Assembly (NCBI GenBank): GCA_002709565.1
Contig: PAPY01000017.1
Location: 1-35,927 of the forward strand
Direction of reading: 5' to 3'
Length of the DNA stretch: 35,927 nucleotides
Origin: Legionellales bacterium
GTDB lineage: Bacteria > Pseudomonadota > Gammaproteobacteria > UBA1113
This document shows, one piece after another, positions 35,927 through 35,927 of the stretch. The notes below the pieces were generated by a model. The model saw nothing but the letters and a program-made list of their open reading frames with translations. It searched no databases and was not told the origin of the DNA. How positions within the stretch are numbered: the first letter of the stretch is position 1; every line of letters starts with the position of its first letter. The translations under genes were made by a program, and so were the position numbers.

Positions 35927-35927
35927 A

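Overview
The window looks like a chromosomal segment of a gammaproteobacterium, probably of the Legionellales (Coxiella/Legionella-like). The evidence is the E. coli-type order rpmF-plsX-fabH-fabD-fabG-acpP-fabF-mltG-tmk next to rluC and rne, together with several large proteins that look like candidate secreted effectors and a PmrA/QseB-type two-component system. The taxonomic placement is an inference; the window holds no rRNA or tRNA.

Layout. Positions 1-2074 hold a large minus-strand gene of unknown function (661 aa) with a proline-rich, Ser/Glu-rich tail. Positions 2327-9711 are the minus-strand fatty-acid/phospholipid operon, reading rpmF, plsX, fabH, fabD, fabG, acpP, fabF, mltG, tmk. 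It has a strong promoter in front of rpmF and a second one in front of acpP. The E. coli neighbours yceD, yceF, pabC and holB are absent from their usual places. A small secreted protein gene with its own terminator follows (9936-10482), then rluC. rluC and a 660-aa unknown gene diverge from a perfect 10+10 bp palindrome that contains the -35 box of both promoters. The 660-aa gene sits between rluC and rne, which are direct neighbours in E. coli.

rne (14091-16514) has an unusually long, structured leader. It is followed by a DUF192 gene that converges on an AAA+/DUF4143 ATPase gene. Upstream of the ATPase gene is a striking 24-bp tandem array of palindromes, and beyond that a 55-codon remnant of acetyl-CoA synthetase. 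kdsB and a Trm112-family gene (translationally coupled) lie back to back with a divergent uracil-DNA-glycosylase-like gene whose catalytic residues are replaced. Next come a response regulator and histidine kinase pair (PmrAB/QseBC type) and a convergent katG.

From about 24.7 kb to 29.6 kb the sequence is accessory. It contains an orphan SH3-like small protein, a membrane-anchored coiled-coil protein, a dead tyrosine recombinase, small unknown genes, two related GC-rich hairpins with compensatory stem changes, a cluster of three strong hairpins, a DUF2845 gene, and a predicted alpha/beta-hydrolase with a C-terminal membrane hairpin. The last part (29675-35693) is a two-gene AddB/AddA-like helicase-nuclease operon for double-strand-break repair.

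The most distinctive non-coding feature is a dispersed repeat of about 60-70 bp with the conserved core CGGCTTTTCGCACCAGAGC. It occurs four times, always between genes: next to the 661-aa gene, on both sides of the hydrolase gene, and on both sides of the AddBA operon.
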